Positions 9,617-19,559 of a stretch of DNA of 47,410 bases are shown piece by piece. Every line of letters starts with the position of its first letter. Within the stretch, counting starts at the first letter, position 1. The notes under the pieces were generated by a model. It ran no database searches and was not told the origin of the DNA. It saw only the letters and a list, made by a program, of their open reading frames with translations. The position numbers were made by a program, and so were the translations under genes. The stretch comes from Aurantimonadaceae bacterium (lineage in GTDB: Bacteria; Pseudomonadota; Alphaproteobacteria; Rhizobiales; Rhizobiaceae): contig CANJKV010000012.1 in NCBI GenBank assembly GCA_947474855.1, positions 1 to 47,410 on the forward strand, given 5' to 3'.

Positions 9617-10594
9617 TCAGAGCCAGCCCTTCCGCTTGAACCACCAGAAGGGAATGATCGCGGAGACGATCATCATCACCAGTGCCAGCGGATAGCCCAC
9701 GTGCCAGGAGAGCTCCGGCATGTGCTCGAAGTTCATCCCGTAGATCGTGCCGACGAGGGTCGGCGGCAGGAACAGGACGGCGGCGATCGAGAACACCTTG
9801 ATGATGGTGTTCTGCTCGATGTTGATGAGGCCGAGGGTGGAGTCCTGGAGATAGGCGATTTCCGCCTCGACGCGGGCTTCGTACTCCGCCAGCGAGCGGA
9901 TGTCGCGCTCCACCGCCTTCAGCTTGCCGTTGGCGCCGTCCTTGATGAAGCTCGCGCCGGCGCGCACGAAGAGGATCAGCCGGTTGAGGCTGAGGAGGCT
10001 CTCGCGCAGGATCGCCAACATGCGGTTCTTGCGGCCGAGAAGGATGAGGAGGTTGCGCAGATTCGCGCTGCGCTCCTCGGCGTTCGGCTTGACCTCCTCG
10101 TCGTAGAAGATCCGCGTCGAAACGTCTCCCACCGCGGTTTCGGCGACCTCGATGAGATCGGCGATGCGCTCCACGATGCTGTCGAGAAGCGCGATGAAGA
10201 GGAGCGTCGCCGTCGTGTAGCTCTCGGGCGCCTTGTGCCGCTTGGCCTCGAAGGCGCGGAAGGGCATGGGATCGGCGTAGCGCACGGTGATCAGGCGCTC
10301 CTTCGTCAGGACGAAGGTTACCGGCGTGCGCGCCGGGCGCTTGTGCGTCGCGTTCTCGATCAGGACGGCGGTCATGACGAGCGCGCCGCCCTCCTCGTAG
10401 AGGCGCGACGATTCCTCGATCTCGGCCATTTCGAGCTGCGTCGGGACCTGAATGCCGAGCATCGACTCGACGGCCTTCTCCTCGTCCTTGGTCGGGTTGT
10501 GCAGGTCGACCCAGACCAGCCCCTCGGGCAGCCGGGAGCAGTCGCTGCCGGCCGAAACGAGGCGTCCCCCGTCCACCGTGTGAAGCGTGATCAT
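9617..10594 (-). CDS. corA: CorA-family magnesium/cobalt transporter
   Basis: Pentameric inner-membrane channel for Mg2+ (also Co2+/Ni2+), 325 residues. Seen: long charged cytoplasmic N-terminal domain and stalk helix, then two C-terminal TM helices, the first ending in the family signature (YGMNFEHMPEL, i.e. the GMN selectivity motif), with a short basic tail FKRKGWL. I use the ATG at 10594, which overlaps the stop of the small upstream gene as ATGA; a GTG 12 bp further upstream is in frame but has no reason to be preferred. Co2+ uptake could matter for the cobalamin genes further on, but this is only a possibility. Confidence 0.95.
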   Translation of the reverse strand: MITLHTVDGGRLVSAGSDCSRLPEGLVWVDLHNPTKDEEKAVESMLGIQVPTQLEMAEIEESSRLYEEGGALVMTAVLIENATHKRPARTPVTFVLTKERLITVRYADPMPFRAFEAKRHKAPESYTTATLLFIALLDSIVERIADLIEVAETAVGDVSTRIFYDEEVKPNAEERSANLRNLLILLGRKNRMLAILRESLLSLNRLILFVRAGASFIKDGANGKLKAVERDIRSLAEYEARVEAEIAYLQDSTLGLINIEQNTIIKVFSIAAVLFLPPTLVGTIYGMNFEHMPELSWHVGYPLALVMMIVSAIIPFWWFKRKGWL

Positions 10595-10734
10595 TGCCCC
10601 GCCCACCCCGCGAGACGCGCGACGAGGTCGACGGCGACGACGGGACCGAACACGGCGCCGAGCGCGAGGGCGAGCATCATGCCTACGTCGGAGGAGCGGC
10701 GGGCCTGGCTGGCGGAATGCGTTCTGAAGATCAT
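10591..10734 (-). CDS. Small single-TM membrane protein coupled to corA
   Basis: 47 codons from ATG at 10734 to TGA at 10591. Support: a good Shine-Dalgarno (GGGAG, about 8 nt upstream of the ATG) and a stop codon that overlaps the corA start as ATGA, the usual sign of translational coupling. The protein has a polar N-terminus (MIFRTHSASQARRSSDVG) and one hydrophobic helix running MMLALALGAVFG to VVAVDLVARLAGW. I do not recognise the family. Its position suggests a co-expressed small membrane partner of CorA, or a coupling leader for it; both are inference. Confidence 0.62.
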   Translation of the reverse strand: MIFRTHSASQARRSSDVGMMLALALGAVFGPVVAVDLVARLAGWAGQ

Positions 10735-10813
10735 CGAAAAGTCTCCCGTAACCGGACGACCGCCGCCCGGGAGACGCTGGAACCCGTCCCTCAGCCGGCC
10801 AACGGCCTGATCG

Positions 10814-10843
10814 TTCGACTGCAACTGTGGCTGGGCATAGATT
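10814..10843 (+). promoter_or_regulatory. Possible housekeeping promoter for tex
   Basis: TTCGAC (10814-10819), 18 bp, TAGATT (10838-10843). It lies in the gap between the small corA-linked gene and tex and would give a 5' UTR of about 140 nt. Match to the consensus is partial, so this is tentative. The same gap has a 10-bp palindrome CGGTCGACCG at 10962-10971. Confidence 0.28.
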
Positions 10844-10992
10844 GACGAATCCGTCTGATAACGGCCCGCGCGAAGCCGTTCGGGGTCGGATATCTGCGAC
10901 GCGGTAACGGACTCGTCAAGCGCCCGCGATGTCTTGCCGCCGCCATGGATCGAAGGTTTAACGGTCGACCGAACGCATGAAGGACACACCGC

Positions 10993-13305
10993 ATGGCCGC
11001 TGCCGCCCGCCCCAGCATCGAAACCATCATCGCCGGCGAGATCGGCGCCGGCGCCGGACAGGTCTCGGCTGCCGTGGCCCTGCTCGACGGCGGCGCGACG
11101 GTGCCCTTCGTCGCCCGCTACCGCAAGGAAGCGACGGGCGGGCTCGACGACGCGCAGCTGCGCACGCTGGAAACCCGCCTCGCCTACCTGCGAGAGCTGG
11201 AGTCGCGGCGCGAAACGGTGCTGCGCTCCATTCGCGAGCAGGGCAAGCTGACCGACGCGCTTGCCCGCCAGATCGAGGGCGCGACGACCCGCGCCGTTCT
11301 CGAAGACCTCTACTTGCCGTTCCGCCCCAAGCGCCGCACCCGCGCCGACGCCGCGCGTGAGAAGGGTCTCGGTCCGCTCGCGGAAACGATCCTCGCCGAC
11401 CGCTCCGCCGACCCGGCCAAGCTCGCCGCGCGCTTCCTCAACGACCAGGTGCCGGACGTCAGGGCGGCGCTGGAAGGCGCGCGCGACATCGTCGCCGAGA
11501 CCATGGCCGAGATGCCCGCCCTCGTCGGGGCGATCCGCAACCACCTCGTCACCCGGGCGCGCATCCGCGCCCGCGTCGTGAAGGGCAAGGAGGAGGCGGG
11601 CGCGAAGTTCTCGGACTACTTCGACCACGAGGAGAAGTGGGCGACGGCGCCGAGTCACCGCGTGCTGGCGCTGCTGCGCGCGGCCAAGGAGGGCGTCGTC
11701 TCGCTCGACATCGAGGTCGACGCCGACGATCCCTCGCCGGTGAAGCCGGTCGAGGCGATGATCGCGCGCCAGTTCAACGTCAGGATCTCCGGCGGCTCAC
11801 CGGCCGACGAGTGGTTGATGGGCGTCGCGCGGTGGGCCTGGCGCCAGAAGATCCACGGCCACCTTTCGTCCGAGATGATGGGCACAATGAAGGAGGGCGC
11901 CGACGCCGAAGCGATCCGCGTCTTCTCGCGCAATCTCAAGGACATCCTTCTCGCCGCGCCCGCCGGCGCGAAAGCCACGATGGGGCTCGATCCGGGCATC
12001 CGCACCGGCGTCAAGGTCGCGGTGGTGGATGCGACGGGGCGCCTCGTCGACACCGCGACGGTCTACCCGTTCCAGCCCCGCAACGACGTGGCTGGCGCGT
12101 CCGCCACCCTCGCCAAGCTCATCGCGAAGCACAATGTCGAACTCGTTGCCATCGGCAACGGCACGGCCAGCCGCGAAACGGAGAAGCTGGCGGAAGGCGT
12201 CATCGCCGCCCTCCCCGGCGCCAAGCCGACGAAGGTCGTCGTCTCCGAAGCCGGCGCCTCGGTCTACTCCGCGTCCGAAGTCGCCTCGCGCGAGTTGCCG
12301 GGGATCGACGTGTCGCTGCGCGGGGCCGCGTCCATCGCCCGGCGCCTCCAGGACCCGCTCGCCGAGATCGTCAAGGTCGACCCGAAGGCGATCGGAGTCG
12401 GTCAGTACCAGCACGACGTCGACCAGGGCGCGCTGTCGCGGGCGCTGGAAACGGTCGTCGAGGACGCGGTGAACGCCGTCGGCGTCGACGTGAACACCGC
12501 CTCCGCAGCGCTGCTCTCCCACGTGTCGGGCATCGGCCCCTCGCTCGCAGAGGCGATCGTCGCGCACCGCGACGCGCAGGGCCCCTTCAAGACGCGGCGC
12601 AAGCTCCTCGACGTGCCGCGCCTCGGACCGAAGGCCTTCGAGCAGTGCGCCGGCTTCCTGCGCATCCGCGACGGCGCCGAGCCTCTCGACGCCTCCGCGG
12701 TGCATCCCGAGTCCTATTCCGTGGCCAAGAAGATCGTAGCGGCCGCCGCCAAGGACGTGCGGGCGCTGTTGGGCGACAGCGCGACGCTGAAGACCCTCGA
12801 CCCGAACCGCTTCGTCGGTGACGGGTTCGGCCTGCCGACGGTCAAGGACATCCTGGCCGAACTGGAAAAGCCCGGCCGCGACCCGCGTCCGGCCTTCCGC
12901 ACGGCGACCTTCGCAGAGGGAGTCGACGAGATCAGCGACCTCAAGCCCGGCATGATGCTGGAAGGCACCGTGACCAACGTCGCGGCCTTCGGCGCATTCG
13001 TCGACATCGGCGTCCACCAGGACGGCCTCGTCCACGTCTCGCAGCTGGCCGACCGCTTCGTGAAGGATCCGGCCGAGGTGGTGAAGGCGGGCCAGGTCGT
13101 TCGCGTGCGCGTCCTCGAGGTCGATCCGAAGCGCAAGCGCATCTCGCTCTCCATGAAGTCGAAGACGGAGGACGAGGGGCGTGCGTCCTCGCAGGCACCC
13201 CGCCCCGGCGCCGGGCCCCGGCCGGAGCGGCGCGAAGCCAAGCCGCCGGCCGACGCGCGCGGCGCCTTCGGTGCGGCGCTCGCCGACGCGATGAAGCGGC
13301 GGTGA
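10993..13305 (+). CDS. tex: Tex-family RNA-binding transcription accessory protein
   Basis: Cytoplasmic nucleic-acid-binding factor of the Tex/Spt6 type, 770 residues, typical length. Order: N-terminal helix-turn-helix-like region with PFVARYRKEATGGLDDAQL, central YqgF/RNase H-like domain (LGLDPGIRTGVKVAVVD is here GLDPGIRTGVKVAVVD), helix-hairpin-helix pair (DVNTASAALLSHVSGIGPSL and DVPRLGPKAFEQCAGFLRI), then an S1 domain (about 650-720; GTVTNVAAFGAFVDIGVHQD) and a basic Pro-rich tail. AAGGA precedes the ATG. Its TGA overlaps the start of the next kinase gene (TGATG), so the two are probably cotranslated. Confidence 0.96.
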   Translation: MAAAARPSIETIIAGEIGAGAGQVSAAVALLDGGATVPFVARYRKEATGGLDDAQLRTLETRLAYLRELESRRETVLRSIREQGKLTDALARQIEGATTRAVLEDLYLPFRPKRRTRADAAREKGLGPLAETILADRSADPAKLAARFLNDQVPDVRAALEGARDIVAETMAEMPALVGAIRNHLVTRARIRARVVKGKEEAGAKFSDYFDHEEKWATAPSHRVLALLRAAKEGVVSLDIEVDADDPSPVKPVEAMIARQFNVRISGGSPADEWLMGVARWAWRQKIHGHLSSEMMGTMKEGADAEAIRVFSRNLKDILLAAPAGAKATMGLDPGIRTGVKVAVVDATGRLVDTATVYPFQPRNDVAGASATLAKLIAKHNVELVAIGNGTASRETEKLAEGVIAALPGAKPTKVVVSEAGASVYSASEVASRELPGIDVSLRGAASIARRLQDPLAEIVKVDPKAIGVGQYQHDVDQGALSRALETVVEDAVNAVGVDVNTASAALLSHVSGIGPSLAEAIVAHRDAQGPFKTRRKLLDVPRLGPKAFEQCAGFLRIRDGAEPLDASAVHPESYSVAKKIVAAAAKDVRALLGDSATLKTLDPNRFVGDGFGLPTVKDILAELEKPGRDPRPAFRTATFAEGVDEISDLKPGMMLEGTVTNVAAFGAFVDIGVHQDGLVHVSQLADRFVKDPAEVVKAGQVVRVRVLEVDPKRKRISLSMKSKTEDEGRASSQAPRPGAGPRPERREAKPPADARGAFGAALADAMKRR

Positions 13306-14741
13306 TGTCGGGCCGGCGCCACGACCCGGCCTCGGTCGCGCCGAAGCCGGCCACCGGGCCGACCGAGGCGGACCGCAGTTCCTACGAAGTGCTCTTCGAC
13401 AGCGCCGCCGTCGGGCTGACGCGGATCAGTCTCGACGGGCGCTTCCTGATCGTCAACGACGCTCTCTGCCGGCTCCTGGGACACCCGCGGGACGTATTGC
13501 TCGGGCTCGGCGTCGCGGACGTGACCTTCCATGCGGATCTCCAGCCGAGCCTGGAGGCGGTCGCGCGGACCGTGAAGACGGGCGAGACGACCGGCCTCGA
13601 CAAGCGCTACGTCCGTCCGGACGGCCGCATCGTCTGGGCGCACAGCAGCCTGACGCCGCTGCGCGACGCGTCGGGCGAGGTCGAAACGCTGCTCGTCGTC
13701 GTGACGGACCTGACGGCGCGGCACGAGGCCGAGGAGGCGTTGCGCCGGAGCGAGCAGCGGTTGCGCCTCGCCCTGCAGGCCGGCAACTTCGCGACCTGGG
13801 ACTGGAACATGCTGTCCGGCTCCGTGATCTGGTCGGACGAGGTGTTCAGGATGCACGGGCTGGAGGTCGGCACCATCCAGCCGAGCCTGGAATTCTGGTG
13901 GTCGACGGTTCACCCGGAGGACCGCCCTGAGGTGGAGGCCATGCTGGCCGCCGCGCGCGATGGCCACCAGCCCTTCGAAGCCGAGTTCCGCATCAGGCGG
14001 CTGGACGGCGACATTGCCTGGTGCGCGTCCACCGGCATGTTCTTCTACGACGACGTCGGCGCGCCTTTTCGCATGATCGGGCTGCAGCGCGACGTGACCC
14101 AGCGCCACGAATGGCAGGGCCGTCAGCAGGTGCTGATCGCTGAGCTGCAGCACCGCACACGCAACCTCCTCGGCGTCGTACGCTCGCTGGCCGAGCGAAC
14201 GTCCTCGGGCGTGACTTCGATCAAGGACTTCATGCTCCTCTTCCGGGAGCGGCTCGCCGCCCTCGCCCGCGTCAACGGCCTCCTGTCCAGGCTCGACGAA
14301 GGTCAGCGCATCACCTTCGACGAGCTGCTGCGCAGCGAGCTTTCGGCCGGGGGCGTAGTCGGCGGCGACTGGATCGGCAAGCTCGCCCTCGACGGCCCGT
14401 CCGGCGTGCGGCTGCGCTCGGCCACGGTGCAGACATTCGCCCTCGCGCTGCACGAGTTGACGACGAACGCCGTGAAGTACGGGGCGCTTGCCGCGCCGGA
14501 GGGTCAGCTGAGCGTGCGCTGGGGCGTCGAGCGGGACGGCCACGGGGAAGCGCGGCTGCGCGTCGATTGGCACGAGAGCGGGGTTCCCGACGTGCCGGCG
14601 GACGATGCGCTGCCGCGCGGCGGCGGCTATGGCCGCGAGCTGATCGAACGGGCCTTGCCCTATCAGCTCAAGGCCCGAACCTCCTACGAGCTGACAGCCG
14701 ACGGCGTGCGCTGCACGATCGACCTGCCGCTATGTGGCTGA
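13305..14741 (+). CDS. HWE-family sensor histidine kinase with two PAS domains
   Basis: Soluble kinase of 478 residues. Two PAS domains (about 20-150 and 150-270) precede an HWE core: phospho-acceptor His283 in ELQHRTRNLLG, HELTTNAVKYGAL and VDWHESG. The core is very like that of the larger kinase at 6109-9087, including the shared end GGGYGRELIERALPYQL and DGVRCTIDLPL, so they are close paralogues. The ATG at 13305 overlaps the tex stop; a GTG at 13302 is an alternative start. It meets the hybrid kinase gene tail to tail with a 3-bp gap. Ligand and partner are unknown. Confidence 0.93.
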   Translation: MSGRRHDPASVAPKPATGPTEADRSSYEVLFDSAAVGLTRISLDGRFLIVNDALCRLLGHPRDVLLGLGVADVTFHADLQPSLEAVARTVKTGETTGLDKRYVRPDGRIVWAHSSLTPLRDASGEVETLLVVVTDLTARHEAEEALRRSEQRLRLALQAGNFATWDWNMLSGSVIWSDEVFRMHGLEVGTIQPSLEFWWSTVHPEDRPEVEAMLAAARDGHQPFEAEFRIRRLDGDIAWCASTGMFFYDDVGAPFRMIGLQRDVTQRHEWQGRQQVLIAELQHRTRNLLGVVRSLAERTSSGVTSIKDFMLLFRERLAALARVNGLLSRLDEGQRITFDELLRSELSAGGVVGGDWIGKLALDGPSGVRLRSATVQTFALALHELTTNAVKYGALAAPEGQLSVRWGVERDGHGEARLRVDWHESGVPDVPADDALPRGGGYGRELIERALPYQLKARTSYELTADGVRCTIDLPLCG

Positions 14742-14744
14742 CGC

Positions 14745-17696
14745 TCAGCCCTCGTCGAGCGCTTCGCGAAGCTTGGCCGACAGCTCGTCCAGCGTGAAGG
14801 GCTTCGTCAGGAGACGCACGCCCGCGTCGAGGACGCCGTTGTGCACCACGGCGTTGCGCGTGTAGCCGGTGGTGAACACGACCTTCAGGCCGGGCCGGCG
14901 CCGCATCGCTTCGTCGGCGAGGTTGCGTCCGTCGATCTCGGGCATGACGATGTCCGTGAAGAGCAGCACGATCTCCGGATGCATGTCGAGGAGGCGCAGC
15001 GCTTCCGTCGCGCCGTCCGCCTCGAGCGTCCGGTAGCCGAGCTCCTGAACCGCGTCCAAGGTCACCCGGCGCACGCTCTCGTCGTCCTCGACGACGAGTA
15101 TCAGCTCCAGCCCGCCATCCGCCCCCGCCGGCTGCGTACTGGCCATCGCCTCGCCCTCCTCGCCGGTATGGCGCGGCAGGTAGATCTTGACGGTCGTGCC
15201 CAATCCGACCTCCGAATAGATCTTCACGTGGCCGCCCGACTGCTTCACGAAGCCGTAGACCTGACTGAGCCCGAGGCCGGTGCCCTTGCCGATCTCCTTG
15301 GTTGTGAAGAACGGGTCGAAGGCCTTCTCGATGACCTCGTCGCTCATGCCCGAGCCCGTGTCAGTCACGGCGACGAGGACGTACTGGCCGGGCACGAGCC
15401 CGACGTTGCGGGCGACGTAGCGGTCGTCGAGATGGGCATTCTGCGTCTCGATGGTCAGCCGCCCGCCGTTCGGCATCGCATCGCGCGCGTTGACCGCCAG
15501 GTTGACGATGACGCTCTCGAGCTGGTTCGGATCGACGTTGCAGCGCCAAAGGCCGCCGCCGAGCACGGTTTCCAGCCGGATCGTGCCGCTTAGCGTATGG
15601 CGCAGAAGCTCCGACATGCCGGCGACGAGCTTGTTGGCGTCGACGGGCTCGGGGCTCAGCGGCTGCTGGCGGGAGAAGGCCAGCAGCCGGTGCGTCAGCG
15701 TCGCGGCGCGGCGCGCGCCCTCCATGGCGTTGTCGACGTAGCGGCGGCTGCGGGCGTCGTCCTCCGGGACGCGCCGGCCGAGAAGGTCGAGCGAGCCGAT
15801 GATGACGGACAGCATGTTGTTGAAGTCGTGGGCGATGCCGCCGGTGAGCTGCCCGACCGCCTCCATCTTTTGCGCCTGACGCAGGATCTCCTGGGCGCGC
15901 TGCAGCTCGGCGGTGCGCTCGGCGATGCGCTCCTCAAGATTGGCGTTGAGGTCGCGCAGGATCACCTCGACGCGGGCACGTTCCACGGCTTCGCGCGTGC
16001 GCTCCGCGACCTCCTCGGCGAGAAGCACATCGCTCTCGGTCCATCGGCGCGGCTCGGGCTCGTGCAGGTAGAGGATCGCGTTCAGCATGCCGTCGCGATG
16101 CAGCGGGACGACGACGAGCGCCCGGCACCCGATGCCGTTCCAGCTGTCGGAGAATTCCGGACCGATGCGGGGATCCTCGAAGCAGTCGGAGACGACAAGC
16201 GTGCGCCCCGCCTTCAGCTCGTCGATGATCCGGGGTCCGAAGCCCTCCAGCATCCGCGCCTCGCCCGCGAGGCTGACCATGCCCGGCCGTCCGGTCCAGT
16301 CGCGCTCGATGCGCACGACCTGCCCGCCAACGTCGATCTCGCCGAACCCCGCCCGCCCGACGCCGAAGTGATGGCCGAGCATCTCGGCGACGGCCAGAGA
16401 CACGGTCGACGGATCGCGCTCGGCGAGCATCCGGGCGCTGAGCGCCAAAAGGAAGTCGCGCCGCGCCTCGGCGAGCTTGATCTCGTGGACGTCCGTGCAG
16501 GTGCCGAACCAGCGGACGATCCGCCCCTCGTCGTCGCGCACCGCCTGCGCGCGGCCGAGCACCCAGCGATACTCGCCCGATCGATGCCGGAGGCGATACT
16601 CGATGCGGTAGGGCTCGCCCGTGACGAGGCTCTCGCGCCAGCGCGCCCAGGCGCGCTCGCGGTCCTCGGGATGGAACATGTCGTTCCACCCCTCGCCGTC
16701 GGTGGTGCCGCGCGGGACGCCGGTGAATTCGTACCAGCGCTCGTTGTAGTAGTCGTGGAAGCCGTCCGGCTGCGTCGCCCAGACCATCTGGTCGATCGAG
16801 TCGGCGATGGCCTGGAAGTTCGCCTCGCTGGCGCGCAGGCGCTCCTCCGAGGCGTGCCGCTCGTCGATGTCGATCACCGAGCCGATGAAGCCGAGGAAGC
16901 TGCCGTCCGAACCGAAGCGCGGCGAGGCCGCGTCGATCGCCCAGCGATACGTCCCGTCGGCATAGCGCAGCCGGTACTCCACCCGGAACGGGTACCGGCC
17001 GGCATTGGCCTCCCGGAAGGCCCGCTCGGATGCCGCGGCGTCGGCGGGATGCACGGCCTTCAGCCAGCCGAAGCCTTCGGCTTCCTCGCGAGACTGACCG
17101 GTCGCGTCATACCAGGCGCTGTTGAGGTAGGCGCAGCGTCCGTCCGGATCGGTCACCCACATCATGACCGGCGCGTGGTCGGCCATGTTGCGGAAGCGCT
17201 GCTCGCTCTCTGCGAGGGTGCGCGCGGCCAGCACGCGCTCCGTCGTCTCCGTGACGATGCACAGGACGCCCTCGACCTCGCCGCTTTCGCCGCGCAGCGC
17301 CGAGTAGCTGATGTCGAAGAAGACGTCCTCCGGGAAGCCGTGGCGCTCGATGCTGAAGGGGCGGTCCTTGGCCGCCAGCGTCTTTCCGGTCCGGCGCACG
17401 TCGGCGAGGAGCGGCTCGAGATCGTCCCAGAGCTCCGCCCAGTTCTCGCGGGCCGGCCGGCCGAAGGCGCGGGGATGCTTCTCGCCAATCGTCGGGGCGT
17501 AGGCCTCGTTGTAGAGCGCGACGTAGTCGTCGCCCCAGAACACCACGATCTCCGCCTGTGCGCCCGAAATCAGGTCGAGCGTCGTGCAAAGGTGGTGCGG
17601 CCAGGTTTCAGGCAAACCGAGCGGCGACGCGGACCAGTCCGCATTGCGGATCAAGGTGCCCATCCCACCGCCGAGCGACTCCAGACTCAACGCCAT
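14745..17696 (-). CDS. Hybrid sensor histidine kinase with PAS/GAF array and receiver domain
   Basis: 983 residues, no clear TM segment. Order: N-terminal PAS-like module of the same [12 protein letters not shown] type as the 6109 kinase (about 15-155), two or three PAS/PAC repeats (about 160-415), a GAF domain (about 420-585), coiled coil, HisKA with His623 in [17 protein letters not shown], HATPase with [14 protein letters not shown] and [12 protein letters not shown], and a C-terminal receiver with phospho-acceptor Asp915 in [12 protein letters not shown]. The built-in receiver suggests a phosphorelay or autoregulation. No strong Shine-Dalgarno precedes the ATG at 17696; ATG at 17663 has a weak one, but the family normally keeps the extra residues. 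Confidence 0.93.
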   Translation of the reverse strand: MALSLESLGGGMGTLIRNADWSASPLGLPETWPHHLCTTLDLISGAQAEIVVFWGDDYVALYNEAYAPTIGEKHPRAFGRPARENWAELWDDLEPLLADVRRTGKTLAAKDRPFSIERHGFPEDVFFDISYSALRGESGEVEGVLCIVTETTERVLAARTLAESEQRFRNMADHAPVMMWVTDPDGRCAYLNSAWYDATGQSREEAEGFGWLKAVHPADAAASERAFREANAGRYPFRVEYRLRYADGTYRWAIDAASPRFGSDGSFLGFIGSVIDIDERHASEERLRASEANFQAIADSIDQMVWATQPDGFHDYYNERWYEFTGVPRGTTDGEGWNDMFHPEDRERAWARWRESLVTGEPYRIEYRLRHRSGEYRWVLGRAQAVRDDEGRIVRWFGTCTDVHEIKLAEARRDFLLALSARMLAERDPSTVSLAVAEMLGHHFGVGRAGFGEIDVGGQVVRIERDWTGRPGMVSLAGEARMLEGFGPRIIDELKAGRTLVVSDCFEDPRIGPEFSDSWNGIGCRALVVVPLHRDGMLNAILYLHEPEPRRWTESDVLLAEEVAERTREAVERARVEVILRDLNANLEERIAERTAELQRAQEILRQAQKMEAVGQLTGGIAHDFNNMLSVIIGSLDLLGRRVPEDDARSRRYVDNAMEGARRAATLTHRLLAFSRQQPLSPEPVDANKLVAGMSELLRHTLSGTIRLETVLGGGLWRCNVDPNQLESVIVNLAVNARDAMPNGGRLTIETQNAHLDDRYVARNVGLVPGQYVLVAVTDTGSGMSDEVIEKAFDPFFTTKEIGKGTGLGLSQVYGFVKQSGGHVKIYSEVGLGTTVKIYLPRHTGEEGEAMASTQPAGADGGLELILVVEDDESVRRVTLDAVQELGYRTLEADGATEALRLLDMHPEIVLLFTDIVMPEIDGRNLADEAMRRRPGLKVVFTTGYTRNAVVHNGVLDAGVRLLTKPFTLDELSAKLREALDEG

Positions 17697-17821
17697 GCGT
17701 CGAACACAACCCCGTCTTCACCAGTTCGGTTCGGTCGATCACCCGCCGGCCCAACCGCCGAGCGAGGATCGTCATCGGGCACAAGTTGGGGAGGACGACG
17801 CGGACGTCTACCCGCCCGGCG

Positions 17822-17859
17822 GCCGATCGGACGCGATCGGTTGATGCGACCCGATCGGC
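17822..17859. repeat. Inverted repeat between mmsB and the hybrid kinase gene
   Basis: GCCGATCGG (17822-17830) is mirrored perfectly by CCGATCGGC (17851-17859), with a further partial GATCGG copy between them and GC-rich flanks. It lies about 15 bp past the mmsB stop and 125 bp before the kinase start. It could be the stem of a terminator for the valine operon, though no T-run follows, or an operator for the kinase gene. Confidence 0.4.
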
Positions 17860-17874
17860 TCGGCGGCCCGCGCG

Positions 17875-18771
17875 TCAGGCACTGTTGCCGGAGCGCGCCT
17901 CCAGCATGCGGATGATGCCGGAAAAGTCCGTCGTCGCGTGCCCGTCCTCGACGAAGGCGGCGTAGAGCTCGGCGGCGCGCCGGCCCATCGGCGTGTCGGC
18001 GCCGGCCTGCGTCCCGGCCTCCATCGCCAGCGTCAGGTCCTTCAGCATCAGCGCGGCCGCAAAGCCCCCCTGATAGTCGCGGTCGGCGGGGGTCTGCGGG
18101 CCGACGCCGGGAAGCGGCGCGTAGCTCGTCAGCGACCAGCTCTGCCCGGAGGACTGGCTTGCGATGTCGTAGAAGGTCTGGGGATCGAGGCCGAGCTTTC
18201 TCGCCAGAAGAAAGGCCTCGCAGGTCGCGACCATGGTCGCGCCGAGCACCATGTTGTTGCAGATCTTCGCCGCCTGCCCCGAACCGCCGGCGCCCGCGTG
18301 GATCACCGCCTTGCCCATGGCGGACAGGATCGGCTCGGCCTTGGCGAAGGCGGGCTGCGGGCCGCCGACCATGAAGGTCAGCGTGCCTGCCGCGGCGGCA
18401 GCGATGCCGCCGGACACCGGAGCGTCGACCATGTCGTAGCCGCGCTCCTCGGCGATCGCCGAAACGCGCCGGGCGGTCGCGACGTCGATGGTGGAGCAAT
18501 CGATGAGGACCGCGCTCGCGGGCGCCGCGCCGAAGACCTCGGCGGTGTAGACCGCCTCGACGTTGCGGCCGGCGGGCAGCATGGTGACGACGGCCGCAGC
18601 CTCGGCGCAGGCTTCCCGCGCGCTCGTGGCCCGCTCGCAGCCTGCGGCCTCTGCGCGCTCCAGCGCCGCCTCCGACAGATCGAAGGCGACGACGGAATGC
18701 CCGGCCTTCGCGAGGTTGGCGGCCATGCCGCCGCCCATGTTGCCGAGCCCGATAAAGGCGATGCGCGCCAT
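17875..18771 (-). CDS. mmsB: 3-hydroxyisobutyrate dehydrogenase
   Basis: NAD-dependent oxidation of 3-hydroxyisobutyrate to methylmalonate semialdehyde in valine breakdown (EC 1.1.1.31). 298 residues. Seen: Rossmann motif FIGLGNMGGGMAANL at the N-terminus, substrate-binding DAPVSGGIAAAAAGTLTFM, and the catalytic Lys169 in GQAAKICNNM. I choose the ATG at 18771 because AGAAGGGA then sits about 7 nt upstream; the ATG at 18777 would leave only 2 nt. It is the last gene of the valine operon, 14 bp after the enoyl-CoA hydratase stop. The next enzyme, MmsA, is not in the window. Confidence 0.95.
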   Translation of the reverse strand: MARIAFIGLGNMGGGMAANLAKAGHSVVAFDLSEAALERAEAAGCERATSAREACAEAAAVVTMLPAGRNVEAVYTAEVFGAAPASAVLIDCSTIDVATARRVSAIAEERGYDMVDAPVSGGIAAAAAGTLTFMVGGPQPAFAKAEPILSAMGKAVIHAGAGGSGQAAKICNNMVLGATMVATCEAFLLARKLGLDPQTFYDIASQSSGQSWSLTSYAPLPGVGPQTPADRDYQGGFAAALMLKDLTLAMEAGTQAGADTPMGRRAAELYAAFVEDGHATTDFSGIIRMLEARSGNSA

Positions 18772-18785
18772 GTCCATTCCCTTCT

Positions 18786-19559
18786 TCAGCGTCCCGTCCA
18801 GTTCGCCGGCCGCTTCTCCACGAAGGCGGCCATGCCTTCGGTCTGGTCGGTGGTGCCGAACAGGCCGGCGAAGAGACGGCGCTCGAACTGGATGCCCTGG
18901 GTCAGCGTCGTCTCGTAGGCCGAGTTGACCATCTCCTTCACCGCCTTGACGGCGATCGGCGCCATGCCCGCGATGGTCTCGGCGGTCTTGATCGCCTCCG
19001 TCAGGAGGTCGTCCGCAGGCACGACGCGGGCGACAAGGCCGGAGCGCTCGGCCTCGGCCGCGTCCATCAGCCGGCCGGTCAGGCAGAGCTCCATGGCCTT
19101 GGCCTTGCCGACCGCGCGGGTTAGCCGCTGCGTGCCGCCCATGCCGGGCGCCACGCCGAGCTTGATCTCGGGCTGGCCGAACTTGGCGGTGTCAGCCGCG
19201 ATGATGATGTCGCACATCATGGCGAGCTCGCAGCCGCCGCCGAGCGCGAAGCCCGACACGGCGGCGATCACCGGCTTCCTCGTCGCGGTGAAGCGCAGGT
19301 ACCCGGCGAAATGGTCGCCGCCGTACATGCCGGCGAAGTCCATCGCCTGCATCTCCTTGATGTCGGCGCCCGCCGCGAAGGCCTTGGCAGATCCGGTGAG
19401 GACGGCGCACCCCTGGGACGGATCGGCGTCGAAGGCAGCGAAGGCCGCGACAAGGTCCGCGAGCACCTGGGAGTTGAGCGCGTTCAGCGCGTCCGGCCGG
19501 TTCAGCGTGACGAGCGTCACCGGGCCGCGGGTCTCGACGAGCAGCGTCTCGTAGCTCAT
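18786..19559 (-). CDS. Enoyl-CoA hydratase (crotonase family)
   Basis: Hydrates 2-enoyl-CoA thioesters; in this operon the natural substrate is methacrylyl-CoA, giving 3-hydroxyisobutyryl-CoA. 257 residues, normal. Seen: crotonase fold with oxyanion-hole segment [26 protein letters not shown] and [19 protein letters not shown], which hold the two catalytic Glu of the classical hydratases. Its start overlaps the stop of the hydrolase gene by ATGA, so the two are translationally coupled. Short-chain specificity is inferred from the neighbours; it could also serve other beta-oxidation steps. Confidence 0.94.
   Translation of the reverse strand: MSYETLLVETRGPVTLVTLNRPDALNALNSQVLADLVAAFAAFDADPSQGCAVLTGSAKAFAAGADIKEMQAMDFAGMYGGDHFAGYLRFTATRKPVIAAVSGFALGGGCELAMMCDIIIAADTAKFGQPEIKLGVAPGMGGTQRLTRAVGKAKAMELCLTGRLMDAAEAERSGLVARVVPADDLLTEAIKTAETIAGMAPIAVKAVKEMVNSAYETTLTQGIQFERRLFAGLFGTTDQTEGMAAFVEKRPANWTGR

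Noticed and set aside
15597-17915. A 772-codon open frame on + opposite the hybrid kinase gene
   Set aside because: Opposite strand of clear PAS, GAF and HisKA codons; composition is that of antisense shadow.
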